Of a stretch of DNA of 64,000 nucleotides, positions 32,992 through 44,384 are shown piece after piece. How positions within the stretch are numbered: position 1 is the first letter of the stretch; each line of letters begins with the position of its first letter. The stretch comes from Bolinopsis microptera (lineage: Eukaryota; Ctenophora; Tentaculata; Lobata; Bolinopsidae), in NCBI RefSeq assembly GCF_026151205.1, contig NC_087080.1:15819337-15883336 (forward strand), in the 5' to 3' direction. The notes under the pieces were generated by a model, which was given only the letters and a program-made list of their open reading frames with translations, had not been told where the DNA came from and did not search any database. Both the position numbers and the translations under genes were made by a program.

Positions 32992-33169
32992 GTTAAAAAT
33001 AATTTGTATAATAATTTGAAAATAATTTGTAATCGAGTACACTTTACACGGTGGTCAGAAAATGGAAAAGAATTAATCTTTTTTATCCGGCGCCATTCTT
33101 TTCATGTTTAACATATATATTATTTAACTTACTGGTCTATTGCTCGATTTTCTCACTGTTAATTGACGG

Positions 33170-33615
33170 TCGTTTCACTAGGTTACGATACAGGGGAGCC
33201 GCGCATTCGTGCGCTGCGGTTCATGCAACGTATGACAAAGCGCCGCCCAGTAATGCATTGTTTGTTGCTCTAACCAGAGCCCTCTCGCTTACAGTAGCGC
33301 GCGTATACACATGGCTATGTGAACATTGTTTGTAGCGCGATGCACTGCTCAAAAAACTTTACCGCCTGTCAGGCTCGCTAGAGGTGATCGATTTTTACTG
33401 GGCCGCGCTCAGCCTGTCATTCCGCCTAATTGTCTATATGTTAATGAACATAATAGCCTGGGGTCCCCAGGTAAATCGATTTTCAACAGCGCGTTTGTCC
33501 TCGTGCGTCACGTCAAGTTTTGTCATACGTTGTATGACCCGCCGCGCACGAATGCGCAGCTCCCCCTGTATCGTAGAAACTCTACAGGGGTGTAACGATA
33601 TAGTGAAACAACGAT
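33170..33615. mobile_element. Foldback-type element with roughly 70-bp inverted arms
   Basis: The left arm (about 33178-33245: GATACAGGGGAGCCGCGCAT and onward) and the right arm (about 33520-33585, ending CTGTATCGTAG) are imperfect reverse complements. Internal sequence includes TTGTAGCGCGATGCACT near 33330, an end of the family with 9-bp duplications, and the nested 80-bp element below. Confidence 0.7.
33395..33474. mobile_element. 80-bp hAT-like micro-MITE
   Basis: It runs from TTACTGGGCCGCGCTC to GGGGTCCCCAGGTAA. The flanks are a perfect 8-bp duplication, ATCGATTT, at 33387-33394 and 33475-33482. It is inserted inside the foldback element. Relatives lie at 42176-42410 and 61641-61717. Confidence 0.88.
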
Positions 33616-34195
33616 GGGGGTCACGACGTGATACAAGTCAAGTTTACTTTTTGCACGCTGCATTCAGCCTAGTAGTCATGACAACCACATTAATTTGCAA
33701 AATTAAAAAGCTGTGATCTTTTATTTGGCCCAAAATCAAACTTTTGGTGTTGATTCAAAATCTCGCTCCTACTAAATTGGGTTAGGGTTAAGGTTGGGAT
33801 CAGATTAGAGGGTTAGGGTTTCGAAAAGTCGTTCAGAACTAGCTAGAGAACGGGTTGAAAAAGTCACGTGACAGTCGAGTGTAAAGTGATTAATCATCAT
33901 CCTAAATCGCTCGCCCAAATTTTTAAAAAACTCTTGTGAAACGGCCCTTTGGTTGTGAAATTGCATTGATTTACATCGGTGTATTTTTGGATGCTGATTC
34001 CGATACGAATCGAAATAGAATCACTCCCAGATAGATAAATGTATAGACGCTTTGGCAGTCAATTGTAGCCTACATTTAAGTGTCCGTAGATTCAAAAGTA
34101 TAAAAAATACAGTCATTTCGAACCACAGGTTTCAAAAATAATTGCTTATGCTTTAGTTTACATTATATTGAAAAATAATTTGACGTCATCATCAC
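33616..34195. other. Intergenic stretch with a short TTAGGG-like run
   Basis: Interstitial GGGTTAGGGTT-type sequence occurs near 33778-33822; otherwise I recognise nothing. Confidence 0.5.
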
Positions 34196-34323
34196 TTGAT
34201 TCACGATGTCAATCCTTCGCAGCTCGGTGAGGCACAGTGGTGCATCTCGCCGATCTACCGAAGCATTATTAGATGCGCATTATTGGATGCGCGCGCGCGA
34301 CCCAGTAGTGCATCGCGCTACAA
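34196..34323. mobile_element. 128-bp MITE with 9-bp target duplication
   Basis: It starts TTGATTCACGATGTCAATCC, ends GTGCATCGCGCTACAA, and is flanked by a perfect 9-bp duplication, CATCATCAC (34187-34195 and 34324-34332). The ends form a weak inverted repeat. A shorter copy in the other orientation is at 44132-44227, also with 9-bp duplications. The 9-bp length suggests a Mutator-type origin. Confidence 0.85.
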
Positions 34324-34332
34324 CATCATCAC

Positions 34333-35225
34333 CACTTGATAACGTCATCAAATTAAGTCTTTTTAAAACTTGATTTTTGAAAAAATAACAATTTTTCAAA
34401 TCAATTTTACACCATTAAGGAGTAATTTTATTCAAAATGTGAGGAAATTTTCACCTTTAACAATTGTTCAAGCATTCTGAAAATCTACGGGAAAGTTTTC
34501 CTACCTTGCTCCTTCATAAAAGATATTCGCTATTGAAGTTAGTGCTTTTTTGGAGAATAATTTTATAAAAGCACAAAAGTTGTGAATTAGTATTCTCTGG
34601 GGTTGGGCTATCCCAATTGGGTTGTGGAGCTCAATTTTGCTTCCTAAAGATCGAAATTGTGTTATATAGGCTAGTTTTAATGTTTAAAGTTGAAAATCGA
34701 AAAGTTGCAACGTGAGGACACGCCCAAATTGATTTAAAATTGCTAAAATCACTGAAAATTGTTATTTTCACGATTTTTATCAACTTTGGAGTCCCGTTGT
34801 GATCCAAGGTTCTATTTGAAATCTTCTGAAACTTTGCATGCTTATCGAACTATATATAAAATAACACTATGCTAAAATTTACGGTGATTCAATATTGTCT
34901 GCGTACGCAACGTCCGCTCAAAGTTTGCACGTGCGAAAGGTGATAATTTTTATCATTCGTGATTTCGAATAAATTCTGCTCTCCCACGATATTTTAAATG
35001 GCATTATATATTAATGTAATGCCAACTTGAATGCGTAAAAAGTGCCATATTCAGTTAGTTATCGACAGATATGCCTACGCTACCTAAACACAAGGAAATG
35101 TTTTCAAAGGTAAAATTTCGGAATTGTTGAAATTACCTCCTTATTAATATCAGTATTAATGAAGTTATAAGTTTACATTTCGACTTTGTTAATTATTCTG
35201 ACATTATATTCAAAAAGAGATGATA
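34333..35225. other. Intergenic AT-rich stretch
   Basis: I see no gene or bounded element here. Confidence 0.5.
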
Positions 35226-35516
35226 TTTGACCAAACCCATAATCATGGGTAGAGTGGACCGCTGCCAGTGTCTCTCTTTTCCAAACAAAAGGAAATTATA
35301 TTAATTTGAACCGTCCGCAAATGCAAATTGATATCGAGAATGAAATCCGTCGCTCGCTTTTCCTATTCATTCACGGCTTACGAATTGTAATAAAGCTTAT
35401 TGAATGGGAAAAGCGAGCGACCGATTTCATTCTCGATATCAATTTGCATTTGCGGACGGTTCACTGAGAACACTGGCAGCGGTCCACTCTACCCATGATT
35501 ATGGGTTTTGGTCAAA
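35226..35516. mobile_element. Palindromic mariner-like MITE (291 bp)
   Basis: The two halves are reverse complements over nearly the whole length, leaving a loop of only about 30-40 nt near 35380. The ends are TTTGACCAAACCCATAATC and GATTATGGGTTTTGGTCAAA, with TA on both outer sides as in Tc1/mariner insertions. A half copy is at 43982-44262. Confidence 0.88.
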
Positions 35517-36242
35517 TATGATGTAATATAAGTCGCAGGAAAAACAAAAAATTAAATTCACTAGGAGGAAGATTTTTCACATGTCTGCACTTAGAATATC
35601 AAATATAATAGCTTGTAAAATAGTCAAATAAATCGTCATGATTATAGTATTAATTGTATGTTAAACTCAGACATCGTTTTGTGAATATAATTGAGTTATC
35701 GCAGTAATGGAAAATGCTGGTGTTAGAATTACAGAGATCATGACTAATTGAGTTAGAAGCTAGTTTGATAAATCACTGTAATTATAGTGCGAATATTAAA
35801 TATTATGTACCAGCTTAGTCTTACAGCCAGGGTGTTTTCTGTATATACTTATACGTATAAATATAATTGAGTTGTCGAAGTAAAATAAAATCTCACAAGT
35901 TTTAATTTCAGGTGGTATTTTTTACATGTCTGTTCACTGATGAGGTGATACAGTATAAAATATTGTCCTCACAACTGGTCTATAAGTATAAGCAAAGCCT
36001 CACAAAATTCATAATGTGGCTGTGCTGTTTAGTGTTTATCAAGCAGCTATGTCCAGTCCGGATGAATCCGTACTACTGAGATCAGTAAAGAAGGATCTTT
36101 TCTCTGTGATCTTTTTAGAGACCATTTACTCCGGACTTCTGAATTTTCAGAAACCATTCTGCGCCTTTTTTTCTATTTAATACGTTATTATTCTTTTGTC
36201 ATTGTTTTTGCTATCAATATCGTGCAATTATTTTTCTACATA
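35517..36242. other. Intergenic stretch
   Basis: I see no recognised feature. It probably includes distal upstream sequence of the secreted-protein gene at 36427. Confidence 0.45.
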
Positions 36243-36318
36243 TTAGGTAATCCTTGAGGGGGGTTCACATATTAGGTAATCCCTGAGGGGGGTTCACATA
36301 TTAGGTAATCCCTGAGGG
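36243..36318. repeat. 33-bp tandem repeat in the upstream region of the secreted-protein gene
   Basis: Three copies (ATTAGGTAATCCCTGAGGGG plus GGTTCACAT) end about 110 bp before the start codon at 36427. The GTTCACATATTAGGTAATC core resembles the terminal sequence of the Harbinger-like MITEs. Confidence 0.85.
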
Positions 36319-36426
36319 ACTGACTTACTTTGATGAAAAATTATCGTTCAAGCAATATACTTAGCGGGAAGAAAATTCATTTTCAGTGATTTTACGATCG
36401 TTTTACCTACTGTTCAAATAGTTAAG

Positions 36427-39400
36427 ATGACAAGCCTCCATATTATCATTGGTCTTGGACTCCTCGGACTCTGCTCAAGCGGTAAGCTAAAGATATCAAT
36501 TAAATTCTAATTTTCAATTTTTAATACTTTTAAACCTGTGTCAGCAGTGCAGGTGCAGTGAGGTGGGCCTATTTTCTAAACTTCAATAATATAACGATTT
36601 GGATTTTACTCGACTATCACGTGACTTACTTAAACACACTTTCTAGATGGCCCTGGGGACTATTCAAAACCCTATGGCCCTCTATTCTGATGTAGGCTAC
36701 TATCCTTCAATTGCATCTATCCAAAATCTCCCTACGATGTTGACTTATCACAATGCTGGCAAGCATAACCGTAGTAATACTAGCAAATACTCGACACAAT
36801 AATCAAACAAGAGTCACACAATAATCACACAATAATCAAACAAGAGTCACTGAGTAGAGCTCCGAGTCTTTGACTACCAGCACCAAACCAACGTACCTAC
36901 TGACCCTATTTGTATTTTGTATTTGTATCAGATGCCATCGTGGAGTATGTGGTCTCCTGCACCTTTTCGGCCCCCTTGACATAAAAGAAAAAACCTAGAT
37001 ATGCAACCTGCAATTCGAAGGTGAATGCAGCCCTTACGGAAGACTATAAGGTCTTCATGCTTATATAATTAAATGATTATTAATTAATTAATGATACATA
37101 ACGATAACTTGTAAACCCAAGACGTTTCCAGTATCATCATGAATCGATATACTCACTGAGCTTGGTGTCACTTGGTCATGAGAAAAAGCTGCTAGCTGGG
37201 ATTGACCGTAAAATTGTATCTAGAAATAAATGCCCTTCGTAACATCTATTCCTCTGAATTAAAAACCCGGTGCTGTAAATTTTGAACCAGTATGAATTCA
37301 TACTTTATTAAAACGTGGTGTGTAGTAATATGGTGTAAAGAGTGCATAATAACGAAGTTTATAAAAGCATGAAAACAGATATCGTAGAGTCGAACATCAC
37401 GTCGTGTGGTAGGTGTTAAGGCGGAAAAAAATTAATGGAGGCAGTTAAACAAGCGAAGAGAACATAATTGGCGGGCAATTCAGCCGGGAACCAGTTTTAG
37501 TAGAACATAATTATAGGCTCTGGTGCTCTGGTTAAATATTGATTACGTAATATGTGAACGACCCCATATTAAGATAACTGTGTTAAATTATGTATAGACA
37601 GATATGAATTATTTAAGGAGCAATTGGTGCTGGAGGATAAGTTACCAAATTATCTTGGAGTAGCATCTTATAATGATTGATATTTGATATAGACTGACAC
37701 GTCATAAGTGACAGAATGACACTAAATGACTGGATGACACTAACTATGATGTTGTAATATTTTGGTGAAGCCGAAAGACTGAAACTTAAAGTTGTGAGCG
37801 ATAGAGTTGATTTAAAACAACACTGGAATATTCAGATCTTTAATGGGGTCTTTGTTGTCTTTATCGTAGTAGTTCCATCATGATGTCTGGTAGGACTCTT
37901 TCTTCATTTTATTACGTCGTGTCGCCATTCAAGATACTATCTAAGGGTGTCTCAAAACATAGTGCTAATATACTTAGCCAAAATCACTCTCTCAAAAACC
38001 GCTCTCTCCGTTGGGCGTGGACCGAAATTATAGAGAGGGAGTCACAATTAGAGAGCACTGAAAAACGCAACGCACTGAAATTTACAAATTGGAACTTCCG
38101 CAGTTCCGCCGTCACTGGACTAATGTATATTTCAATCCTTCGGCTTCCTGTTATTGTAACAAATATGGCTGTTGGAATGTCCGAAGTAAGATAAAAATGT
38201 GAACAGTAGTAGTGCAGTTGTATATTAGTGTCTTGTGCACCAGGTTCAGTATTAAAATTACAATTAATCACACTGTTTCAGAGTGGACACCCATCTTCAA
38301 CTCAACATCCAACATGGTCGGTCCCTTCACCTCCTCAAACCTCCCAGTATTTAAGTTGAAGTTCACTGAAAATAAAGTGGCAGACCAGTGGCTATACCAG
38401 AGTGTAAACGTCAACCTGTACGATGGAAATGGAACAAGACTTGGTCTTACAAACTTCATTATCTATGCCACAATTGTGGATGAAGAGGTTCAGGTAACGG
38501 GTTACAAACGGTTCTATTTCAGTGGACCATGGTCAGGAAGCAGAAGTTGCTCAAAAAAACTCAACTTGGATTATCTTAAAGATTTCAACTTCGAGATGGT
38601 TACTTCAGTTGGATCGGAAGATATGTTCCAGTTCACAACATCTAGCGGAGAGAGAAACAGTGAGAGTATGGGAGTCTGCAGCAGTTACTCTACCTGGCAG
38701 GATATGTTGCTTGAGGCTGAGAGTGCTGATTTGGGGATGAGATCCTGGCTGAGCGACCTGCCCGACTACTTTACTACTGAGTACACCGTGACACCAGATT
38801 ATTCAACTGATAGCCAGTCAGGTAAAACTCCTTCTAGATAGATTTAGCGGGATATAGGGCACAGTCCTCTCTGGTAGATTTAGCGGGAATATAGGGCACA
38901 GTCCTCTCTGGTAGATTTAGCGGGAATATAGGGCACAGTCCTCTCTGGTAGATTTAGCGGGAATATAGGGCATAGTTCTCTCTGGTAGATTTAGCGGGAA
39001 TATAGGGCATAGTCCTCTCTGGTAGATTTAGCGGGAATATAGGGCACAGTCCTCTCTGGTAGATTTAGCGTGAATATAGGGCATAGTTCTCTCTGGTTGA
39101 TTTAGCGGGAATATAGGGCATAGTCCTCTCTGGTAGATTTAGCGATTTAAATAGCGAGGATTGTCATCAGAAGTTGTCCAACCGTCCATGTAGTATCAAT
39201 ACTTTGATCGAAGCCGAAGTCTCGCGAGTCCTTACTGTTTATCTTACTATATATTATTATATAAGTATAACTCGACTTACTCGACTTAGGGCGGCTTCAA
39301 CGTCCGAACAGAGATAGTTTTCTTCCAAATCTGTCTATCCAGCATGAGTTTGTTTATCTCCGTGCTGTCGTCAAGCCCCGTGTTCTTCCGAAGAATGTCA

Positions 39401-42085
39401 ATATATGTGAGATGTGGTCTTCCCCTTCGACGATGTCCTTGAAGGGGTCCCAAGAAGAGAAGTTGATGACTCAATAGTTCTTCATGTCTGGCTAAATGAC
39501 CTGCCAGTCTCATCCTCCGTGCAGCTATCTTATCAGATGCTCTGATGAGGTGTCCATACACCTTGGCGTTAGTCTGCCGCTCTTTCCAGTCAATGTTCAG
39601 TGCCATCCTCAGCATTCTCGTATAACATCCATCAATACGTTTTGCGAGGGTCTGGCTGACAGTCCATGTTTCAGAGCCATATAGAAGGATGGACTCGACT
39701 GTAGCCAGGAACAGTCGTATCTTGAGATCTCTACGCATATCCGACTTCCATACAAGCTTCATCTGGTGACACGCTCCCCATGCCTTAGCTTTCCTCACTT
39801 CGAAGTCCTTCTCCGAACTCTTCATTCTACTACCCAAGTATACAAAGTCATCGACTTTCTCAATGTTCTTCCCACTCCCAGCAACCAGAGTCGGGTTATC
39901 ATCATCTCTTATGTTGATTCCCATGTACTTAGTTTTCCCCTCGTTGAGGTGGAGTCCAACTGAGTTGGCCGCCAGTTCCAGACTCCTGAGGAAATCTTGT
40001 GCCTCCGCAACACTATCTGTTTTAAGAGCAAGGTCGTCAGCAAAGTCCGCATCAGTGACCTTGACAGCCGGATAGCGACGACTTCTTCTAGGGTGTAGAG
40101 TAAACCCAAAGTCCCTACCCTCTAAGGACAGTGGACACTCTCATAATGTAGTCAATTACGATTATGAATAGGTAGGGCGCCAAAGTGTCTCCCTGCATCA
40201 CTCCTGCTAGAATGAAGAATGCTTCACTCAGACCATCCTCGGTAATCACACGAGCAAATGTATCTGCATACATTCTTTGTATCAAGCCTACAATCTCCTT
40301 AGGAATTCCATATGCCAGGAGGATCTTCATGAGGAGTCCACGGTGCACGCTGTCGAATGCCTTTTTGAAATCAATGAAGAGCATTACCGCGGTCAGATTA
40401 TTATATAAAGCGAGACGATATATTTTAATACTTTCAATACTTTCAATACTTTCAACACTACTATATAACAAATAATTTGAGGAAACGATGTAACAGAGTC
40501 GATCTATTTTAATGTTGCCATGGGGTGGTAAGTCCCCATACATCGTGGTCCGGTAGTTTTATTGCGTCCTAATATATGGGGGGTTCCGTACCATTTTACT
40601 GACACCACGGCATCAACTTTAACGCGACTTTCCGCAAAAACCGTAAAAGATATACAACTGAAACTTTTTTGACTGGGTCAAATGCTTTAATGGCCTCCAA
40701 ATCAGCATGAAAAAATAAAAAATTGACCAAGAAATAGGAGTTTTAGATCCCAAAATTTGGACCCCCAAGTGGTGTCAAAACCGCGAATTAAATAGGTAAT
40801 AATTATTTTAGTCTCTTGAGTCATGACACCATTTTAGGGTTATACGGGTTCCTGCTAGTTACTATAATGCTAGAGGTAATGGAAATATTTACTTCCAGGG
40901 ACTTGGAGCAAGAACGCTGGTAAATATCTGAGCGGCTACAGCGTAGGAACCGCCAAATACGACAGTCTTCTGAAGGCTCAGAGCGAATGTCTCATACGAT
41001 CCGGTCAGTTCAAACTTGCAGTTAATTTGATGATAAATTAGAAAGTTTATTGGTTATCTTGAAATTGAATACACAAAAGATATACAAAATCTCTGGTAAA
41101 ATATTAATTCACCTTAAATGCCACCTTCTCCTACCAGACTGTGGAGGTATCACATACGAGACCCTATCCAAAAAGTTCACTCTGCGAAGAGGAGTCAACC
41201 TCAAGGACAGTCCCTCCAGTGAAATCTCCTGGATGGCTATCTCAAGCGAAGGTAACCAATTATTTTTGGCGCTACATATACTAGCTATCGATAGGTAATA
41301 CTAGTGAGCGCTAGTGAACATAATAGCTTGGGGTCCCCATGTAAGCGAGTCCTTCCTATCTCTGGACTCTGTCTAATTCGCTTTTATTGTCATAAACGTT
41401 GTTATTGGATGAGATTTTCTCGGCTTCTAAAGAGCTTAACAACCACTTCTTTATTATCATTAGATAGTGACTATTATCAAGTAAACAAATCCAAACTGTC
41501 AAAGTCACGTGAGTCCTCCCGTTCAGTGGCGTAACGTTACCTGTTACCCCCCCCCCCACTGCTCCCGTTCAGTGGCGTAACGTTACCTGTTACCCCCCCC
41601 CCCCCACTGCTCCCGTTCAGTGGCGTAACGTTACCTGTTACCCCCCCCCCCCCCCCACTGCTCCCGTTCAGTGGCGTAACGTTACCTGTTACCCCCCCCC
41701 CACTGCTCCCGTTCAGTGGCGTAACGTTACCTGTTACCCCCCCCCCCCCCCACTGCTCCCGTTCAGTGGCGTAACGTTACCTGTTACCCCCCCCCCCCCC
41801 CCCCCACTGCTCCCGTTCAGTGGCGTAACGTTACCTGTTACCCCCCCCCCCCACTGCTCCCGTTCAGTGGCGTAACGTTACCTGTTACCCCCCCCCCCCC
41901 CCCCCCCCACTGCTCCCGTTCAGTGGCGTAACGTTACCTGTTACCCCCCCCCCCCCCCCCCCACTGCTCCCGTTCAGTGGCGTAACGTTACCTGTTACCC
42001 CCCCCCCCCCCCCCCCCCCACCCCCACTGCTCCCGTTCAGTGGCGTAACGTTACCCCCCCCCCCCCCCCCGTAACGTTACCTGTT

Positions 42086-42121
<36 letters not shown>

Positions 42122-44335
42122 ACTGCTCCCGTTTCTTTTCCTGTATCTGGTTAACTTCAAACAGCTTAAAAATCCTTACTGGGCGGCGCTCAGCCTGTCA
42201 TTCCGCCGAATCTTTATTCGGGCTGAGTGAATTACGACCTCCATCGCCCTGAAAAAAAGTGCGAATGCTCATTGGATGTTAAAGCGCAAGTGACTAGCAT
42301 TCAGGTGATCGTTCAGAACCAATTACACCTTACTGGGCGGCGCTCAGCCTGTCATTCCGCCGAATCTTTATTTATGTTTATGAACATAATAGCCTGGGGT
42401 CCCCAAGTAAAAAATCCCTCCGATCGTGAGATATATATATATGAGTAGGTAGTGCGCCATCGACAGTGAGCCGCGCGTGCCGACTGTAGGATGGTTTTTT
42501 AGCGCTTATTTCGGCCAGCACAATTTTCTTCAAACAAATAGATATTAAGTATCTTTCCCGACCTCTGATTGCAACAAAAATTGGTAAGCTTACTCATAGA
42601 CTTACAAGGAAAGTGTCCGAAAAGTTTAAAGCATATCCAACCATCAGACATTATGTTACAGCTAAAAGCAGCGTATTTTGCCCCATTTTGATCACTATAT
42701 CAACTCCGATATCCACCAAATTTTTCGGACAGTTGTGAAAGCCCTATCGGAAGGTCGTCGCCAATTTTCAGAATGATCTCATTCAAGGAACTGAAGATAT
42801 ATCCAAATAATACGACAAAAATCAACGAATTTGGTCAAATTTGGTCATATTACGCGACTTTCACAGCTAATTTTGCTCCAAAAGCCGCGCACCATCAAAT
42901 ATGGCACCTAGGCGAAACTCACTGATCTTTCCAAAAAGGTATGACAAATTTGGTATTGTGAAAATTCTCACAGTCTCTAGAAAACAATGGTACAAAAATT
43001 TTTAAAATCCGAGCAAGTTTATTTTTATGGTGCACCCCCTAATATGAGTCATGAGTATGACAAGTTTGTCATTGTCATAAAGTCAAATTAACCTATCAAA
43101 TAAACAGGCTCGAACATTTGACCGTCAAATTGTCTTAAAGTTAAACAAATCTTAATTAATAAATAAAAACTTAGACCAACTTCCTTATGTTATGTAGTCA
43201 AGTAATGTGATCAAACAGATTTTCGCCGATATCTCGCGGCCAGGGGAGCATATTAACCCTATGTAATCTTATCTAGGGTGATTCGGTATCACCGTTCAAA
43301 AATACGTACAAAATTTGGTGATATTATTTATATTTAATGTAAAACTACTGTGCCAATTATATACCAGAGTAACTTGTACTTCGCCGCAATAATGTCACCT
43401 TTAGATTTGCCGCTGTGGCGGCACTTTAAAGTTTTGAAAATACCCAATCCCACATCCACATATAATATACTCGAGATATACAGCTTTAAATATTTGTTTT
43501 CTTTTTATTGTAGCTGCTTTCTGTGTTGGAGAATATTTCATTTAGTCGACTATTAACAGCTTACCTAGTAGGATCCCTATTTCCAATTAAGGAAAACAGT
43601 ACAAGTACATGGAACTGGGCTCATGATGGTATAACTAATAACGGGGTCCTTGAGTTGCTTGGTGACGGGGCTGTAAAGTGGAACAATGGTGACAGACAGG
43701 GTAGTTGGGGACTCAGAGACAATGGCACAATCCTGGGTACCACCTTTAACCGTCGTTATCATGAGCTGAGGTACGAAGATGGGATAGCGACCCTGGTAAT
43801 CCCCAAGAGATCCCCTCCCAGTACTATGACACTGATATCAGTTATAACAGGTATTCATCAAATATTTTCCACCCTGTAGTAAAATTTAAGCATTTTAGTT
43901 TTACCAGATTACAGTATAACATGAAGTAACAGGTATTGTGATTCACTCACATGTCACAGCCACAAGGTTCGGTTTAGTAAATTTGACCAAAACCCATAAT
44001 CATGGGTAGAGTTGAGAGTGGACCGCTGCCAGTGTCTCTCTTTTCCAAACAAAAGGAAATGATATTAATTTGAACCGTCCGCAATTAATGCAAATTGATA
44101 TCGATAATGAAATTGGTCGCTCGCTTTTCCCTTGTAGCGCGATGCACTATTGGGTCGCGCGCTCATCAAATAATGCTTCTCGCAACCACAGATCGGCGAG
44201 ATGCGAAGGATTGACATCGTGAATCAAGCTTTTCCCATTCATTCACGACTTACGAATTGTAAATCAATTTTCTTTATAAATAATTGATAATACCCTAATA
44301 TCTTTTCAGGTGTAGAGGTCGGGCCGAAACTGTAA
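36427..44335 (+). CDS. Secreted multidomain protein of unknown function
   Basis: Six exons, all with phase-1 borders: 36427-36481, 38282-38821, 40899-41003, 41138-41251, 43560-43850 and 44310-44335 (TAA). The product is about 376 aa. Exon 1 codes only a signal peptide (MTSLHIIIGLGLLGLCSS). Exon 2 (about 180 aa, starting WTPIFNSTSNMVG) has four Cys and looks like a beta-sandwich, but I cannot name it. Exons 3 and 4 make a small Cys-containing module (YLSGYSVGTAKYDSLLKAQS, then DCGGITYETLSKKFTLRRG and SEISWM), somewhat apple/PAN-like. Exon 5 carries a WNWAHDG / GAVKWNNGDRQGSWGLRDNG motif that looks like a small beta domain. Uniform phase-1 introns are typical of extracellular modular proteins. 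The exon 5 acceptor could also be at 43569 in the same frame. A carbohydrate-binding or mucus role is inference only. Confidence 0.75.
36482..38281. other. First intron of the secreted-protein gene
   Basis: 1.8 kb with a lone Harbinger-type MITE end at 37543-37565 (ATTACGTAATATGTGAACGACCCC-like). Otherwise I see nothing. Confidence 0.5.
38841..39146. repeat. 37-bp minisatellite in an intron
   Basis: About eight copies (core GATTTAGCGGGAATATAGGG) begin 20 bp after the donor at 38822 and show few differences. Confidence 0.95.
39286..40400 (-). mobile_element. Decayed non-LTR retrotransposon (LINE), 3' half
   Basis: Minus-strand pieces of a reverse transcriptase: FIDFKKAFDSVHRG (RT motif near 40340-40385), GVMQGDTLAPYLF (near 40165-40205), then FADD (the catalytic YxDD-box equivalent, near 40040) in another frame. 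A thumb/C-terminal part follows in the frame ending at 39286 (LLYGSETWTVS, HRRRGRPHLTYIDIL). A frameshift near 40120 and loss of everything 5' of the RT fingers mark it as inactive. The motifs fit a CR1/RTE-like LINE; I do not assign the clade. Confidence 0.88.
41544..42121. repeat. Poly-C/minisatellite composite array
   Basis: Eleven or so units of CCCGTTCAGTGGCGTAACG + TTACCTGTTA alternate with C runs of about 9 to 35 bases. Each unit has the palindrome GTAACGTTAC. The opposite strand carries matching long G runs. Intron of the secreted-protein gene. Confidence 0.95.
42176..42410. mobile_element. Longer or composite member of the hAT-like micro-MITE family
   Basis: A left end TTACTGGGCGGCGCTCAGCC occurs at 42176 and again at 42330, and a right end GGGGTCCCCAAGTAA stops at 42410. 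The left flank AAAAATCC (42168-42175) matches the right flank if the boundary slides by one A, which suggests one insertion containing a second left end. Confidence 0.65.
42413..43559. other. Intron sequence before the fifth exon of the secreted-protein gene
   Basis: AT-rich, with a copy of the dispersed TTGTCTTAAAGTTAAAC motif near 43130. No gene is visible. Confidence 0.5.
43982..44262. mobile_element. Half copy of the palindromic mariner-like MITE, interrupted by another MITE
   Basis: The left half of the 35226-35516 element (TTTGACCAAAACCCATAATC onward) is present; the right arm is missing. The insertion 44132-44227 splits it. Confidence 0.8.
44132..44227. mobile_element. 96-bp MITE with 9-bp target duplication
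   Basis: Starts TTGTAGCGCGATGCACTATT and ends CATCGTGAATCAA. It is flanked by a perfect GCTTTTCCC (44123-44131 and 44228-44236). It is an inverted, internally deleted relative of the element at 34196-34323. Confidence 0.88.
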
Positions 44336-44378
44336 TCAGACACTAAAGAGAACCAATTATTCTACAACTTCAATGATG

Positions 44379-44384
44379 AATAAA
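44379..44384 (+). terminator. Polyadenylation signal of the secreted-protein gene
   Basis: AATAAA lies 44 bp after the stop codon at 44335. Confidence 0.7.
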
